DNA from: Thermomicrobiales bacterium
GTDB lineage: Bacteria > Chloroflexota > Chloroflexia > Thermomicrobiales > UBA6265
Direction of reading: 5' to 3'
Assembly: GCA_030447415.1 (NCBI GenBank)
Contig: JAUJOZ010000004.1
Coordinates: forward strand, 62,001-126,000
Length of the DNA: 64,000 bases
Shown one piece after another: positions 30,254 to 37,582 of the stretch (its first letter is position 1; each line of letters opens with the position of its first letter). Both the position numbers and the translations under genes were made by a program. The notes below the pieces were generated by a model. That model saw only the letters and a list, made by a program, of their open reading frames with translations, did no database searches and was not told where the DNA came from.

Positions 30254-30354
30254 GCATCTCCCTTTAGCAATCCCACGTTGCAGACACACTCTGGGGGCTG
30301 GGGTGAGGGTCACGCCGTGACTCACTGCGGCTCGGTGCGCGATACCAGCAACCG

Positions 30355-30388
30355 ACGGGGCCGGTCCCGATGGCGGGACCGGCCCCGT
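30355..30388. terminator. bidirectional GC hairpin
   Basis: A perfect 15-bp stem (ACGGGGCCGGTCCCG with complement) and an ATGG loop lie between the Nudix pseudogene (+) and the DUF2231-Rieske gene (-), 25 bp beyond the latter's stop. It probably ends the minus-strand transcript and perhaps both. Confidence 0.7.
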
Positions 30389-30412
30389 TTGCGGTTGCGC
30401 GCGACGCCGAGC

Positions 30413-31282
30413 CTACGATTCGCGGTCCTCGGCTTGGACGCGAACGGCGATGCGCCCGTCCTGGACCCGCACCTCGAACGATGGCTCCGGCATGGTCGCG
30501 GGACCGTGCAGCAGCTTGCCGTCGCGCACGCAAAAGACCGAGCCGTGCCATGGGCAGGTGACGGTGTCGCCCTCGATCTTGCCCTCGTCAAGCGGACCAC
30601 CGAGGTGGGTGCAGGTCGCCGAGATAGCGACAACCTCCCCGTCCAGGCGCAGCAGCATCACCGGCACGCCGTCGGCCTCCACGCGCTTGGGCTGGCCCTC
30701 CGCCAGGTCTCCCTCGGCGAGGACGTCGGTCCACTCGTCCAGCGGATCCACGAAGGCGGTGTGGTCAACGCCGATCCCGAGATCGTAGGCGAGGTCGCCA
30801 CCTAGCCAGGCTGAGGCGCTGGCGACGCCGAGACCGGCGGTCGAGAGGGCGACCCCGGCGCCACGCGCACCGCGCGCGCGCAGCACCCACGATGCCCCGA
30901 AGAGCGCGGTGGCGCCGACGTTGAGCAGGGCATGGAGGGCACCGAGGCGGCGCGGCTTCTTGTTGTTGACGGTGTCCTGCCACTGCGCCGCACCGGTCGC
31001 GGCAGCGCCGAGCGCACTGACCACGCCGAGTTGAAGGGTGAGGTCGGCCGCCCGCTCCTCACCGACCAAGTCGAACACCGCCGTGCTCGTCCAGAATCCG
31101 ATTGGGAGCACGATCACGGCCGGGTGGAGCGGGTGCCCGAACCACGTCCCGTACAGCAGGTCCCGGGGCGTCCGCGGCGCCTCCTGCCCGAGCACCGGGT
31201 CGTAGGCCTTGTGCATGGCGTCCGCGGCTGCGTCGAGCCACGGCATCGCCTCGATGATGCGATCGGACAGTTTCGCCGCCAT
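30413..31282 (-). CDS. DUF2231 membrane protein fused to a Rieske [2Fe-2S] domain
   Basis: A 289-residue protein. Residues ~40-175 form a DUF2231 membrane region with several helices (YGTWFGHPLHPAVIVLPIGFW is its start signature). Residues ~190-285 form a Rieske domain with the cluster motifs CTHLGGPL and CPWHGSVF, whose two Cys and two His bind the [2Fe-2S] centre. This architecture suggests a membrane-bound electron carrier linked to respiratory redox, but partners are unknown. AGGAGG lies 9 bases before the ATG. Upstream on the same strand is the fused Sdh anchor gene, 147 bp away. Confidence 0.87.
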   Translation of the reverse strand: MAAKLSDRIIEAMPWLDAAADAMHKAYDPVLGQEAPRTPRDLLYGTWFGHPLHPAVIVLPIGFWTSTAVFDLVGEERAADLTLQLGVVSALGAAATGAAQWQDTVNNKKPRRLGALHALLNVGATALFGASWVLRARGARGAGVALSTAGLGVASASAWLGGDLAYDLGIGVDHTAFVDPLDEWTDVLAEGDLAEGQPKRVEADGVPVMLLRLDGEVVAISATCTHLGGPLDEGKIEGDTVTCPWHGSVFCVRDGKLLHGPATMPEPSFEVRVQDGRIAVRVQAEDRES

Positions 31283-31429
31283 CCGTCCGTCCTCCTGAAT
31301 CGCTGGTTCCCCGGGTGCGGATCGCCGCCCCGGTCTCGTGCCAACCGACCACATCTCGCGCACCGCCCGAGACCAGGTCGCCGCGGGCGACCGCCACACT
31401 GGTACGGACCGTCCCGGACCGCGCCTCCC

Positions 31430-32329
31430 CTACAGCTCGGCCGCGAAGATGATGATGGCGCTGGGGATGGTAAGAAGGACGGACCCGACGAGCGCGCCCC
31501 AGAAGAGCTGGCGCTCGCGGCGGGTGCCCATCTCCCAGAAGTCGATCAGGATGATACGCAGGCCGTTGAGGGTGTGGTAGACGACGGCGCCGACGAGAGC
31601 GATCTCCATTGGGATGAGGAAGAGATTGCCGTAGAACTCGACCGACTCGTCGTAGACGTCGCGGCCAAGCCCGATCAGCATGATGTCGATGATGTGGACG
31701 AGAAGGAAGAAGAGAACGCCGATGCCAGTCGCGCGGTGAAGGACCCAGGCGTACTGACCCGGATCGCCGGCGTAGATCGGCGGGCCGCCGGCGCGCAGGC
31801 TGCGCATCACCCAGAGCATGAGGGCCGGCACCGCCAGGTAGGTGACGATGGCGAAGGCGAAGAGGGACCAGCCGAGCACGTCGGCGATCCAAAAGGCGCC
31901 GGCGAGGGGTCCCTCGTTCCGGCGAGCGACCTCCTCGTCGAACGTGAAGATCGTAATCGTGCCCATCGCCGTGAAGATCAGGCCGACGACGTAGATGGTG
32001 GAGTGACCGATGACGCGCCAGAAGGCGGGACGGACGTAGTCGGTGACGGAGTAGCGCAGCCCGAGGATGCCGTGCCAGAGCGCGGTGATCAGCAGGAGCC
32101 AGTCGAAGGTGCGCCAGAGGGGATTGGCCCAACGGTTGGCAACGAAGTCGAAGGTGGTGTCGGCGGGGACGTTGAGGTAGTGGGTGATGAAGAGGTGACC
32201 GCCGGCCAGAACCACCAGCAGTACGCCGGAGACCCGTAGGAAGTACCAGGCGAGACGGTCGCCACCGGGGATCGCCGCGCCCCCGTAGCCGGCCCCCGAC
32301 CCGACCCGCCCCGACGTGACCGATGCCAT
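31430..32329 (-). CDS. fused succinate dehydrogenase membrane anchor (SdhD-SdhC in one chain)
   Basis: A 299-residue membrane protein made of two halves. Residues ~25-130 resemble the SdhD-type hydrophobic anchor (RVSGVLLVVLAGGHLFITHYL, WLLLITALWHGILGLRYSV), and residues ~190-299 resemble cytochrome b556 SdhC (HRATGIGVLFFLLVHIIDI, ALVGAVVYHTLNGLRII). Each half has three helices and candidate haem-ligand histidines. Normally these are separate subunits that anchor SdhA/SdhB and bind haem and quinone. The intervening region is a soluble/hydrophobic linker (~130-185). Neither sdhA nor sdhB lies in this window, so catalytic subunits must be elsewhere. Start context is weak. Confidence 0.8.
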   Translation of the reverse strand: MASVTSGRVGSGAGYGGAAIPGGDRLAWYFLRVSGVLLVVLAGGHLFITHYLNVPADTTFDFVANRWANPLWRTFDWLLLITALWHGILGLRYSVTDYVRPAFWRVIGHSTIYVVGLIFTAMGTITIFTFDEEVARRNEGPLAGAFWIADVLGWSLFAFAIVTYLAVPALMLWVMRSLRAGGPPIYAGDPGQYAWVLHRATGIGVLFFLLVHIIDIMLIGLGRDVYDESVEFYGNLFLIPMEIALVGAVVYHTLNGLRIILIDFWEMGTRRERQLFWGALVGSVLLTIPSAIIIFAAEL

Positions 32330-32766
32330 CGCCGCCGCTTCCTCCTCATGCCGTGGTCATCCGATGGCCGCTGCGGTCGGTGCCTTCGCCGGCCGGCCCG
32401 ACGGCATTGTACGCCGGTCGACGCGCGCATGGGTTTTACCCCGGGCCGCATTTCCTAGAGCAAACGGGCGTCGCTGCCCGACCCGCACGGTGGGCGGCCT
32501 GATCGGCATCAAGAACCGATGCCATCACCGCCTGTCGGTGATCCAGCGCGGCGCGACCTCCGTACCATGCGTAGGACCCCGCGCCCCGAACGCGGTCCCA
32601 GACAAGCCGAGCAGGCCACCCCGGTCCGGTTCCCTCCATCGCCCGGGACGCGGCCACCGTCGCTCACTCCACACTTCTCTCCGCGACACGGGGCGGCCTT
32701 TCGGCCGCCCCGTGTCGCGTGCGCCTGGTCTCTCTTCGTCAGCAGACCCCGTGCGCCGCTCATGAC
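32330..32766. other. intergenic region between moaC and the Sdh anchor gene
   Basis: It contains the moaC terminator hairpin (32683-32718) and the presumptive promoter of the Sdh anchor gene. No coding frame was supported. Confidence 0.4.
32683..32718 (-). terminator. moaC terminator hairpin
   Basis: A perfect 16-bp stem (GCGACACGGGGCGGCC with complement) and a four-base loop lie 49 bp beyond the moaC stop on the minus strand. The stem is perfectly paired and very GC-rich. Confidence 0.75.
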
Positions 32767-33300
32767 CTACGGTGATCCGTCACCGGGAGCCACGTCCGCG
32801 CGCTCCCAGGTGCCAGAGCGCCCCCCTTCCTTCTGTTCCAGCCGGATGGACTCGATCGTCATGCCGCGGTCGACCGCTTTGACCATGTCATAGATGGTGA
32901 GGCTGGCCGCGCTCACTGCCGTCAGGGCCTCCATCTCGACGCCGGTCTGCCCCCAGGTCTCAACCCGCGCCGTGATCTCGACGTTGGCGTCCCCTAAATC
33001 GAAGCTGACGTCGATGCGGGTCAGCAGGAGGGGATGGCACATCGGAATCAACTCGTGCGTCTTCTTGGCGGCCATGATCGCCGCCACCTGGGCGACGGCG
33101 AGCACGTCCCCTTTCGACGCCCGCCCTTCCCGGATCAGGGCGATCGTTTCCGGACGCATGGCCACACGCCCCGTCGCCACCGCCACGCGGTGGGTTGTCT
33201 CCTTCGGGCCGACGTCGACCATCCGCGCCCGCCCGGCGGAGTCAAAATGGGTCAGGCTTGACGCCGTGGCCCTCGCTCCCTCGGTTTGATCGTCGTTCAT
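32767..33300 (-). CDS. moaC: cyclic pyranopterin monophosphate synthase
   Basis: A 177-residue MoaC, which turns the MoaA product into cyclic pyranopterin monophosphate during molybdenum cofactor biosynthesis. Signature segments are [50 protein letters not shown] with the active-site lysines and histidine, and [27 protein letters not shown] with the catalytic acid. The ATG at 33300 follows AAGGACAG; an ATG nine codons earlier is possible. No other moa or mob gene is in the window, so it is a detached copy. It ends at a strong hairpin. Confidence 0.95.
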   Translation of the reverse strand: MNDDQTEGARATASSLTHFDSAGRARMVDVGPKETTHRVAVATGRVAMRPETIALIREGRASKGDVLAVAQVAAIMAAKKTHELIPMCHPLLLTRIDVSFDLGDANVEITARVETWGQTGVEMEALTAVSAASLTIYDMVKAVDRGMTIESIRLEQKEGGRSGTWERADVAPGDGSP

Positions 33301-33484
33301 TCGTCTGTCCTTGCTCGCGTCTGACATCGTTCGCGCGCCCCTACCATTGCACGGTAGCTCGCTCCAGGTATTACGGAAATACCGTATCCCAGCGTTAAGC
33401 CGATAGACTCGTGCCGTGACGGTCACCGTACCATTGTACTGAGCGAGTGCCGTGGGCCGGGGCTACGCCGATTCGAGCGAGCCG

Positions 33485-34105
33485 ATGCGTTACCTTATCC
33501 TCACCAAGCACAGCCTGCCGGAGATTGACCCTGCCGTGCCCGCCGCCGAGTGGCGGCTGAGCGAGGAGGGACGTCGCCGGTGCGAGCCCCTGGCCGAGCG
33601 GTTGGCCGCCTACCGACTGGGGATGGTGGTTTCCAGTATCGAACCGAAGGCGAGGGAGACTGCGGCAATCGTCGCGGGGCGGCTCCGCGTGCCATGTGAG
33701 ACCGCGGCGGGTCTGCACGAGCACGACCGGCGGGGCGTCGGCTTCATGAGCCCACCTGTCTTCGAGGCGGCGATGGCCGCGTTCTTCGCGCGGCCGGCCG
33801 AGTTGGTGCTCGGCGGCGAGACGGCGACACAAGCCCAGGACCGGTTCTCTTCAGCGGTCACCGCCGTGCTAGCCGGGCACTCGGACGGTGACCTCGTGGT
33901 CGTCGCCCACGGCACGGTGATCAGCCTCTACGTGGCTCGCCGCGTTGGCGTGGCGCCGTTCGACCTGTGGCGGCGGTTGGGTCTGCCCTCGTTTCTGGTG
34001 CTGTCGTTGCCCGACCTCACGCTCATGCAGATGGTGGAAACGATGGACGACGGGCTAGCCCAGCAAGGCGGATCGGTGCTGTCGGACCCAAGCTCCCGAC
34101 GATGA
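33485..34105 (+). CDS. histidine phosphatase-family protein with altered active-site motif
   Basis: A 206-residue member of the phosphoglycerate-mutase-like histidine phosphatase family. The N-terminal active-site motif, normally (L/V)xRHG, reads LTKHSLPE: the phospho-accepting His is kept but Arg is replaced by Lys and Gly by Ser. The second conserved His is present in VVVAHGTVISLY. Other family features are LSEEGRRRCEPLAERL, SSIEPKARETA and GLHEHDRRG. Catalysis may therefore be weak or changed, and substrate is unknown. ATG at 33485 is chosen because the fold starts at once; a GTG 11 codons upstream is possible. Confidence 0.82.
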   Translation: MRYLILTKHSLPEIDPAVPAAEWRLSEEGRRRCEPLAERLAAYRLGMVVSSIEPKARETAAIVAGRLRVPCETAAGLHEHDRRGVGFMSPPVFEAAMAAFFARPAELVLGGETATQAQDRFSSAVTAVLAGHSDGDLVVVAHGTVISLYVARRVGVAPFDLWRRLGLPSFLVLSLPDLTLMQMVETMDDGLAQQGGSVLSDPSSRR

Positions 34106-34546
34106 GGGCACGGTCGGGCGCCCCCGTCCGGTGACCGAAACGGTGCCTGGTCGATCGTGTCTGAGACAGGCGCCGCGCGGGATCTCGCCCGAGGCATGGC
34201 CGGCGCGAGCCAGTGATCGCCTGCGGCCGGGGCACCCAATGGCGCCGGCAGACAGTCCGGTGTCCCCGGCACTCCCGGTAGCGTGATCTCTCGTTACGGC
34301 TGCGGGAGAGGTTACGCGGATGAGACTTTCGTCCGAGCCGGACATCGGCCCCCGCTCCATCGACCTGAACACCCGGCCGAGGGTCGACTCGCGGGAGATC
34401 GACGACGAGCTGGTCGCGAGCTTCGCCGCTGAGCGCCACGTCGTCGGGATTAACATTCAGCATGCCTCGTGCACCCCCGACCTGAGGGCGCTGAAGCCGC
34501 GGTCGCTGCCCACCACCCGGAAGATGGCCTGAGGGTCGACGCCCGA
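34106..34546. other. intergenic region with one weak small frame
   Basis: A 70-residue frame at 34320-34532 (MRLSSEPDIGPRSIDLNTRP...) has a GGGAGAGG before its ATG but no recognisable family or codon bias good enough to call. Nothing else was seen. Confidence 0.35.
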
Positions 34547-35413
34547 CTACCCCAGCCGGCTGGTCGGAACCTCGAAGGCGTGCGTCTCGCCGTGGCTCAG
34601 GTAGGTCACCCGGTCGGCGAGTCCAGCGGCTTCAACCTCGCGCTGGAAGTCGGCGAGCGGCAATTTGAAGACCGTGTAGTCGTTGTAGTGGATGGGGATA
34701 GCCCGCTTCGGGGAAACGATTCGCAGAGCCTCGACCCCCTGCTTCGCGTCCATCGTCAGCAACAGGCCGAGGCCGCGGGTGCCGCCGAGGTGGAGGAGGG
34801 CGAGATCGATCTCCGGGTAGCGCTGGGGGATCTCCCGTAGCTCGTCGAAGACGAGCGTGTCGCCAGTGATGTAGAGCCGGACCAGGGGCTGCACGCCGTT
34901 GGTCCACCCGAAATCGAGGACACTGCCCATCACCGACGGCAACAGCTTCGCCAGGACGCCTGGCCCGTGCCGCCCCGGTGCGGCGGTGACCCGGAGGCGG
35001 GCGTCACCCTTGACGACGGTGAGCGTCTCCCACGTCGCCAGGGTGTGCGTGGCCCGGAAACCTTTGGCGGCGAGCGCCTTGGTGGCGTTGGCCGTCGAGA
35101 CGATCGGGAGCGACTTGTCGAGACGGCGTTCGACCTCGCGATCGAAGTGGTCCTCATGCAGGTGCGAGAGGACGACGAGGTCGATCGGCGGAAGATCGTC
35201 GAGCTCCAGCGCGGGGTTGGTCAAGCGGCGCGAGCTCAGGCCGTAGCCGAGCCGGACCTTCTCGTGGCGGTGGAGGAAGTTCGGGTCGGTGAGGATGGTG
35301 AAGCCGGCGTAGCGGATGAGGACGGTCGCGGTCCCGACGAAGAAGACCGAGCCGCGGGCGAAGTCGGGCGTGCTGCCATCCGGGGTCAGAACGAGTTCCG
35401 TTGGATCCGCCAT
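34547..35413 (-). CDS. MBL-fold metal-dependent hydrolase (UPF0173/lactonase-like)
   Basis: A 288-residue metallo-beta-lactamase-fold protein. The metal site is visible as SHLHEDHFD (HxHxDH), with later ligands in TGDTLVFDEL and IPIHYNDYTVF. The N-terminus GSVFFVGTATVLIRYAGFTILTDPNF is typical of the UlaG/L-ascorbate-6-phosphate lactonase-like and UPF0173 branch, so hydrolysis of a phosphorylated lactone or phosphodiester is possible, but not proven. AGGAGGTGAAC lies before the chosen ATG. It stands alone on the minus strand. Confidence 0.85.
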   Translation of the reverse strand: MADPTELVLTPDGSTPDFARGSVFFVGTATVLIRYAGFTILTDPNFLHRHEKVRLGYGLSSRRLTNPALELDDLPPIDLVVLSHLHEDHFDREVERRLDKSLPIVSTANATKALAAKGFRATHTLATWETLTVVKGDARLRVTAAPGRHGPGVLAKLLPSVMGSVLDFGWTNGVQPLVRLYITGDTLVFDELREIPQRYPEIDLALLHLGGTRGLGLLLTMDAKQGVEALRIVSPKRAIPIHYNDYTVFKLPLADFQREVEAAGLADRVTYLSHGETHAFEVPTSRLG

Positions 35414-35747
35414 GGAGTTCACCTCCTCGTCCGACCCGGGCGCACGGCGCGTGCCAGTGGGACCCGACCCCTTCCCGCGCCGTAAACCAGCCTCCCCAAG
35501 CGTTGCCGAGTCAGCCGAGGCACGGCGGCGGAGCGGTCGGGCGTCCCAACTCCGAGTCCCCGCCCGCCAACTCCACCGCGATCAGGTGACGCGTCGCCGT
35601 TCCCGCCCCTCGCCTGGTGATGCCCGTAACCTCACTCCTCAATCTGCGACGCGGTGAACAGCGACCGCGCCAGCCCGCCCCGCTCGTCCTCGGCCGGCGA
35701 GCGCACCAGGCGGGCGCGCGAGGATTGGATAGAGCGGGTGGCGCGCC
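35414..35747. other. intergenic region, no gene seen
   Basis: About 330 bp between two divergent start codons; it must carry the promoters of the MBL hydrolase and the GNAT gene. No clear hexamers or structured repeats were visible. Confidence 0.4.
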
Positions 35748-36530
35748 ATGCCTTCGGGAACGCCCAGCCGGGTCCCGCTCGACGCGGCCGGCCGTCTGGC
35801 CCTGGTTGATGTCCTCGGCGACACCCCAGAGACCGTCATCGCCCTCCACGTGTTGCGGCGTGGGGTCGGCCGTGCGTACCTCGCGGGGGACCCTCCGAGC
35901 TTCGCGGCGGCCGTCGTCGTGAACCTGGCCTTCGATGTCGACGAACTGATGGGCTTCGGCGACGATGCGGTGGCACTCTGGACGCTGCTCTCGTCGCTGC
36001 GCGGCTGGTCCTGTATCAGCGTGGCTCCCGGGGTCGCCGCCAGCCTCGGTGAGCTGATCACGACGGCCACCGGAACGCGCGTGCGCTACCTCGACGATGT
36101 CTACCATGCCCTCGCGCAACCGGTCGCGCGGGTCCGGCACGAGGCCGTCCGCCTCCTCACCCCCGACGACGACGCACTCCTGGAACTGGCGGCGCCCGAG
36201 GTACGCGGGTCAGGGTTCCGATCCGCGCGCGAACTCCTGACGGAAGGGGTGGCCGCGGCGGCCGTCGTCACCGGCCGGGTCGTCGCCATCGCCCGCACCT
36301 CGGCATGGTCGGAGTGGCACGCCGACATCGGGGTTGCCACGCTGCCCGCGTGGCGAGGCCAGGGGTTCGCCACTGCCGCCGCTTCCCTCGTCGCCGAGCG
36401 CGTGCAGACTGCCGGGCAAACGCCGGTGTGGAGCACGGGGGAGCACAATCTGGCGTCCCGCCGGGTCACCCAGAAGCTTGGGTTCGCCGAGGTCGCGCGG
36501 CGCACCTACGTCATCCTGGAGCCGGCCTGA
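35748..36530 (+). CDS. GNAT-family N-acetyltransferase (two-domain)
   Basis: A 260-residue protein whose C-terminal half (~130-260) is a GNAT domain with the acetyl-CoA pyrophosphate-binding RGQGFATAAASLV (motif A: Q/RxxGxG/A) and the SRRVTQKLGF segment. The N-terminal half looks like a divergent GNAT-like or FR47-type lead domain. Such enzymes transfer an acetyl group to an amine; the substrate is unknown. The ATG at 35748 has only a weak GGTGG site. It ends 67 bp from the convergent FAH-family gene. Confidence 0.78.
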   Translation: MPSGTPSRVPLDAAGRLALVDVLGDTPETVIALHVLRRGVGRAYLAGDPPSFAAAVVVNLAFDVDELMGFGDDAVALWTLLSSLRGWSCISVAPGVAASLGELITTATGTRVRYLDDVYHALAQPVARVRHEAVRLLTPDDDALLELAAPEVRGSGFRSARELLTEGVAAAAVVTGRVVAIARTSAWSEWHADIGVATLPAWRGQGFATAAASLVAERVQTAGQTPVWSTGEHNLASRRVTQKLGFAEVARRTYVILEPA

Positions 36531-36597
36531 CAAAAGGCGCCACCGCTGGGGAGGCTCCGTCGCCACGACTTCGATGCCATGCTCTGGGCGAGGACCG

Positions 36598-37464
36598 CTA
36601 CGCCGGCAGGCGCCGCACCGGGTTGCGCAGGGTCCCAATCCCGGCAATGATGATCTCCACCTCGTCGCCATCCTCCAGGGTGAACTCGGCCGGCGGGACG
36701 ATGCCGGTGCCGGTCATCAGCACCACGCCATGCGGGAAGACGTTGTGGCGAAAGAGGTAGGCGACCAGCTCCGGCAGCGGTCGATGGATCTGGCTCGTCG
36801 ACGTCTCCTCCTCGAAGGAGACCACCCCGCTGCGGCGGATGGCGAGGCGGATGCCGAGGTTCGTGATGTCCTCGACCTCCCAAGCCAAGGCGACCACCGG
36901 GCCGAGTGCGGCACAGGCGGTGTAGACCTTCGCCTGGGGGAGGTAGAGCGGGTTCTCGCCCTCGATCGAGCGCGAGGAGACGTCGTTGCCGACGGTGTAG
37001 CCGACGGTCTCGCCGTCCCGATTGAGCACCAGCGCCAACTCCGGCTCCGGCACGTCCCACGTGGAGTCGCCGCGGATGGCGACCGCCTCGTCCGGGCCGA
37101 CGACCCGGCTCGGAGTCGCCTTCAGGAAGAGCTCCGGACGGTCGGCGTCGTAGACGCGGTCGTAGACGTCACGCTGGGTCGATTCCTCCATCCGGGCATC
37201 GCGACTGCGCAGGTAGGTCACCCCGGCCGCCCACACCTCCTGCCGGTCGACCGGCGCCGCCAGTGTCACGACCTCCAGCGGGAAGCCCGCGCCGCTGCCG
37301 TGCACCGCATCGAGGCGCGAGCGGAGGTCCGCCACCGGCATGGCGAGGGCGTCCGCGAGGCTCGCCGGCCCACCCGCCGCCGCCACGCCGAGCACTCGGT
37401 CCTCCTCGATCAGCCCGAGTCGGGGGCCAGCTGCGTTCTCGGTGCGGTAGAGGCAGAGGGGCAC
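36598..37464 (-). CDS. fumarylacetoacetate hydrolase-family protein
   Basis: A 288-residue FAH-fold enzyme. It has the family's metal site region (VPEPELALVLN, with acidic ligands), SRSIEGENPLYLPQAKVY, and the C-terminal TGTGIVPPAEFTLEDGDEVEI. FAH-fold hydrolases cleave C-C bonds of diketo acids; members in sugar-acid operons split 2,4-diketo-3-deoxy acids into pyruvate and a hydroxyacid such as lactate. The neighbouring Lut genes make that role plausible. The GTG at 37464 is used because GGGAGG lies 8 bases upstream; an ATG between them is out of frame. Confidence 0.87.
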   Translation of the reverse strand: MPLCLYRTENAAGPRLGLIEEDRVLGVAAAGGPASLADALAMPVADLRSRLDAVHGSGAGFPLEVVTLAAPVDRQEVWAAGVTYLRSRDARMEESTQRDVYDRVYDADRPELFLKATPSRVVGPDEAVAIRGDSTWDVPEPELALVLNRDGETVGYTVGNDVSSRSIEGENPLYLPQAKVYTACAALGPVVALAWEVEDITNLGIRLAIRRSGVVSFEEETSTSQIHRPLPELVAYLFRHNVFPHGVVLMTGTGIVPPAEFTLEDGDEVEIIIAGIGTLRNPVRRLPA

Positions 37465-37582
37465 GCCGGCATCCTCCCGCGGCCGGTGCCGCGTTACGTG
37501 GGGTGGATCGAAAGGCGGTCGTAGCGGACCTGGCTGGATCCTACGGCAGGGGGCAGAACCTGCCAACTCGGGGTCGCCGGGA

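Noticed and set aside
34320-34532. 70-residue frame with a fair ribosome site
   Set aside because: No codon bias or family; it is mentioned only as part of the intergenic entry.
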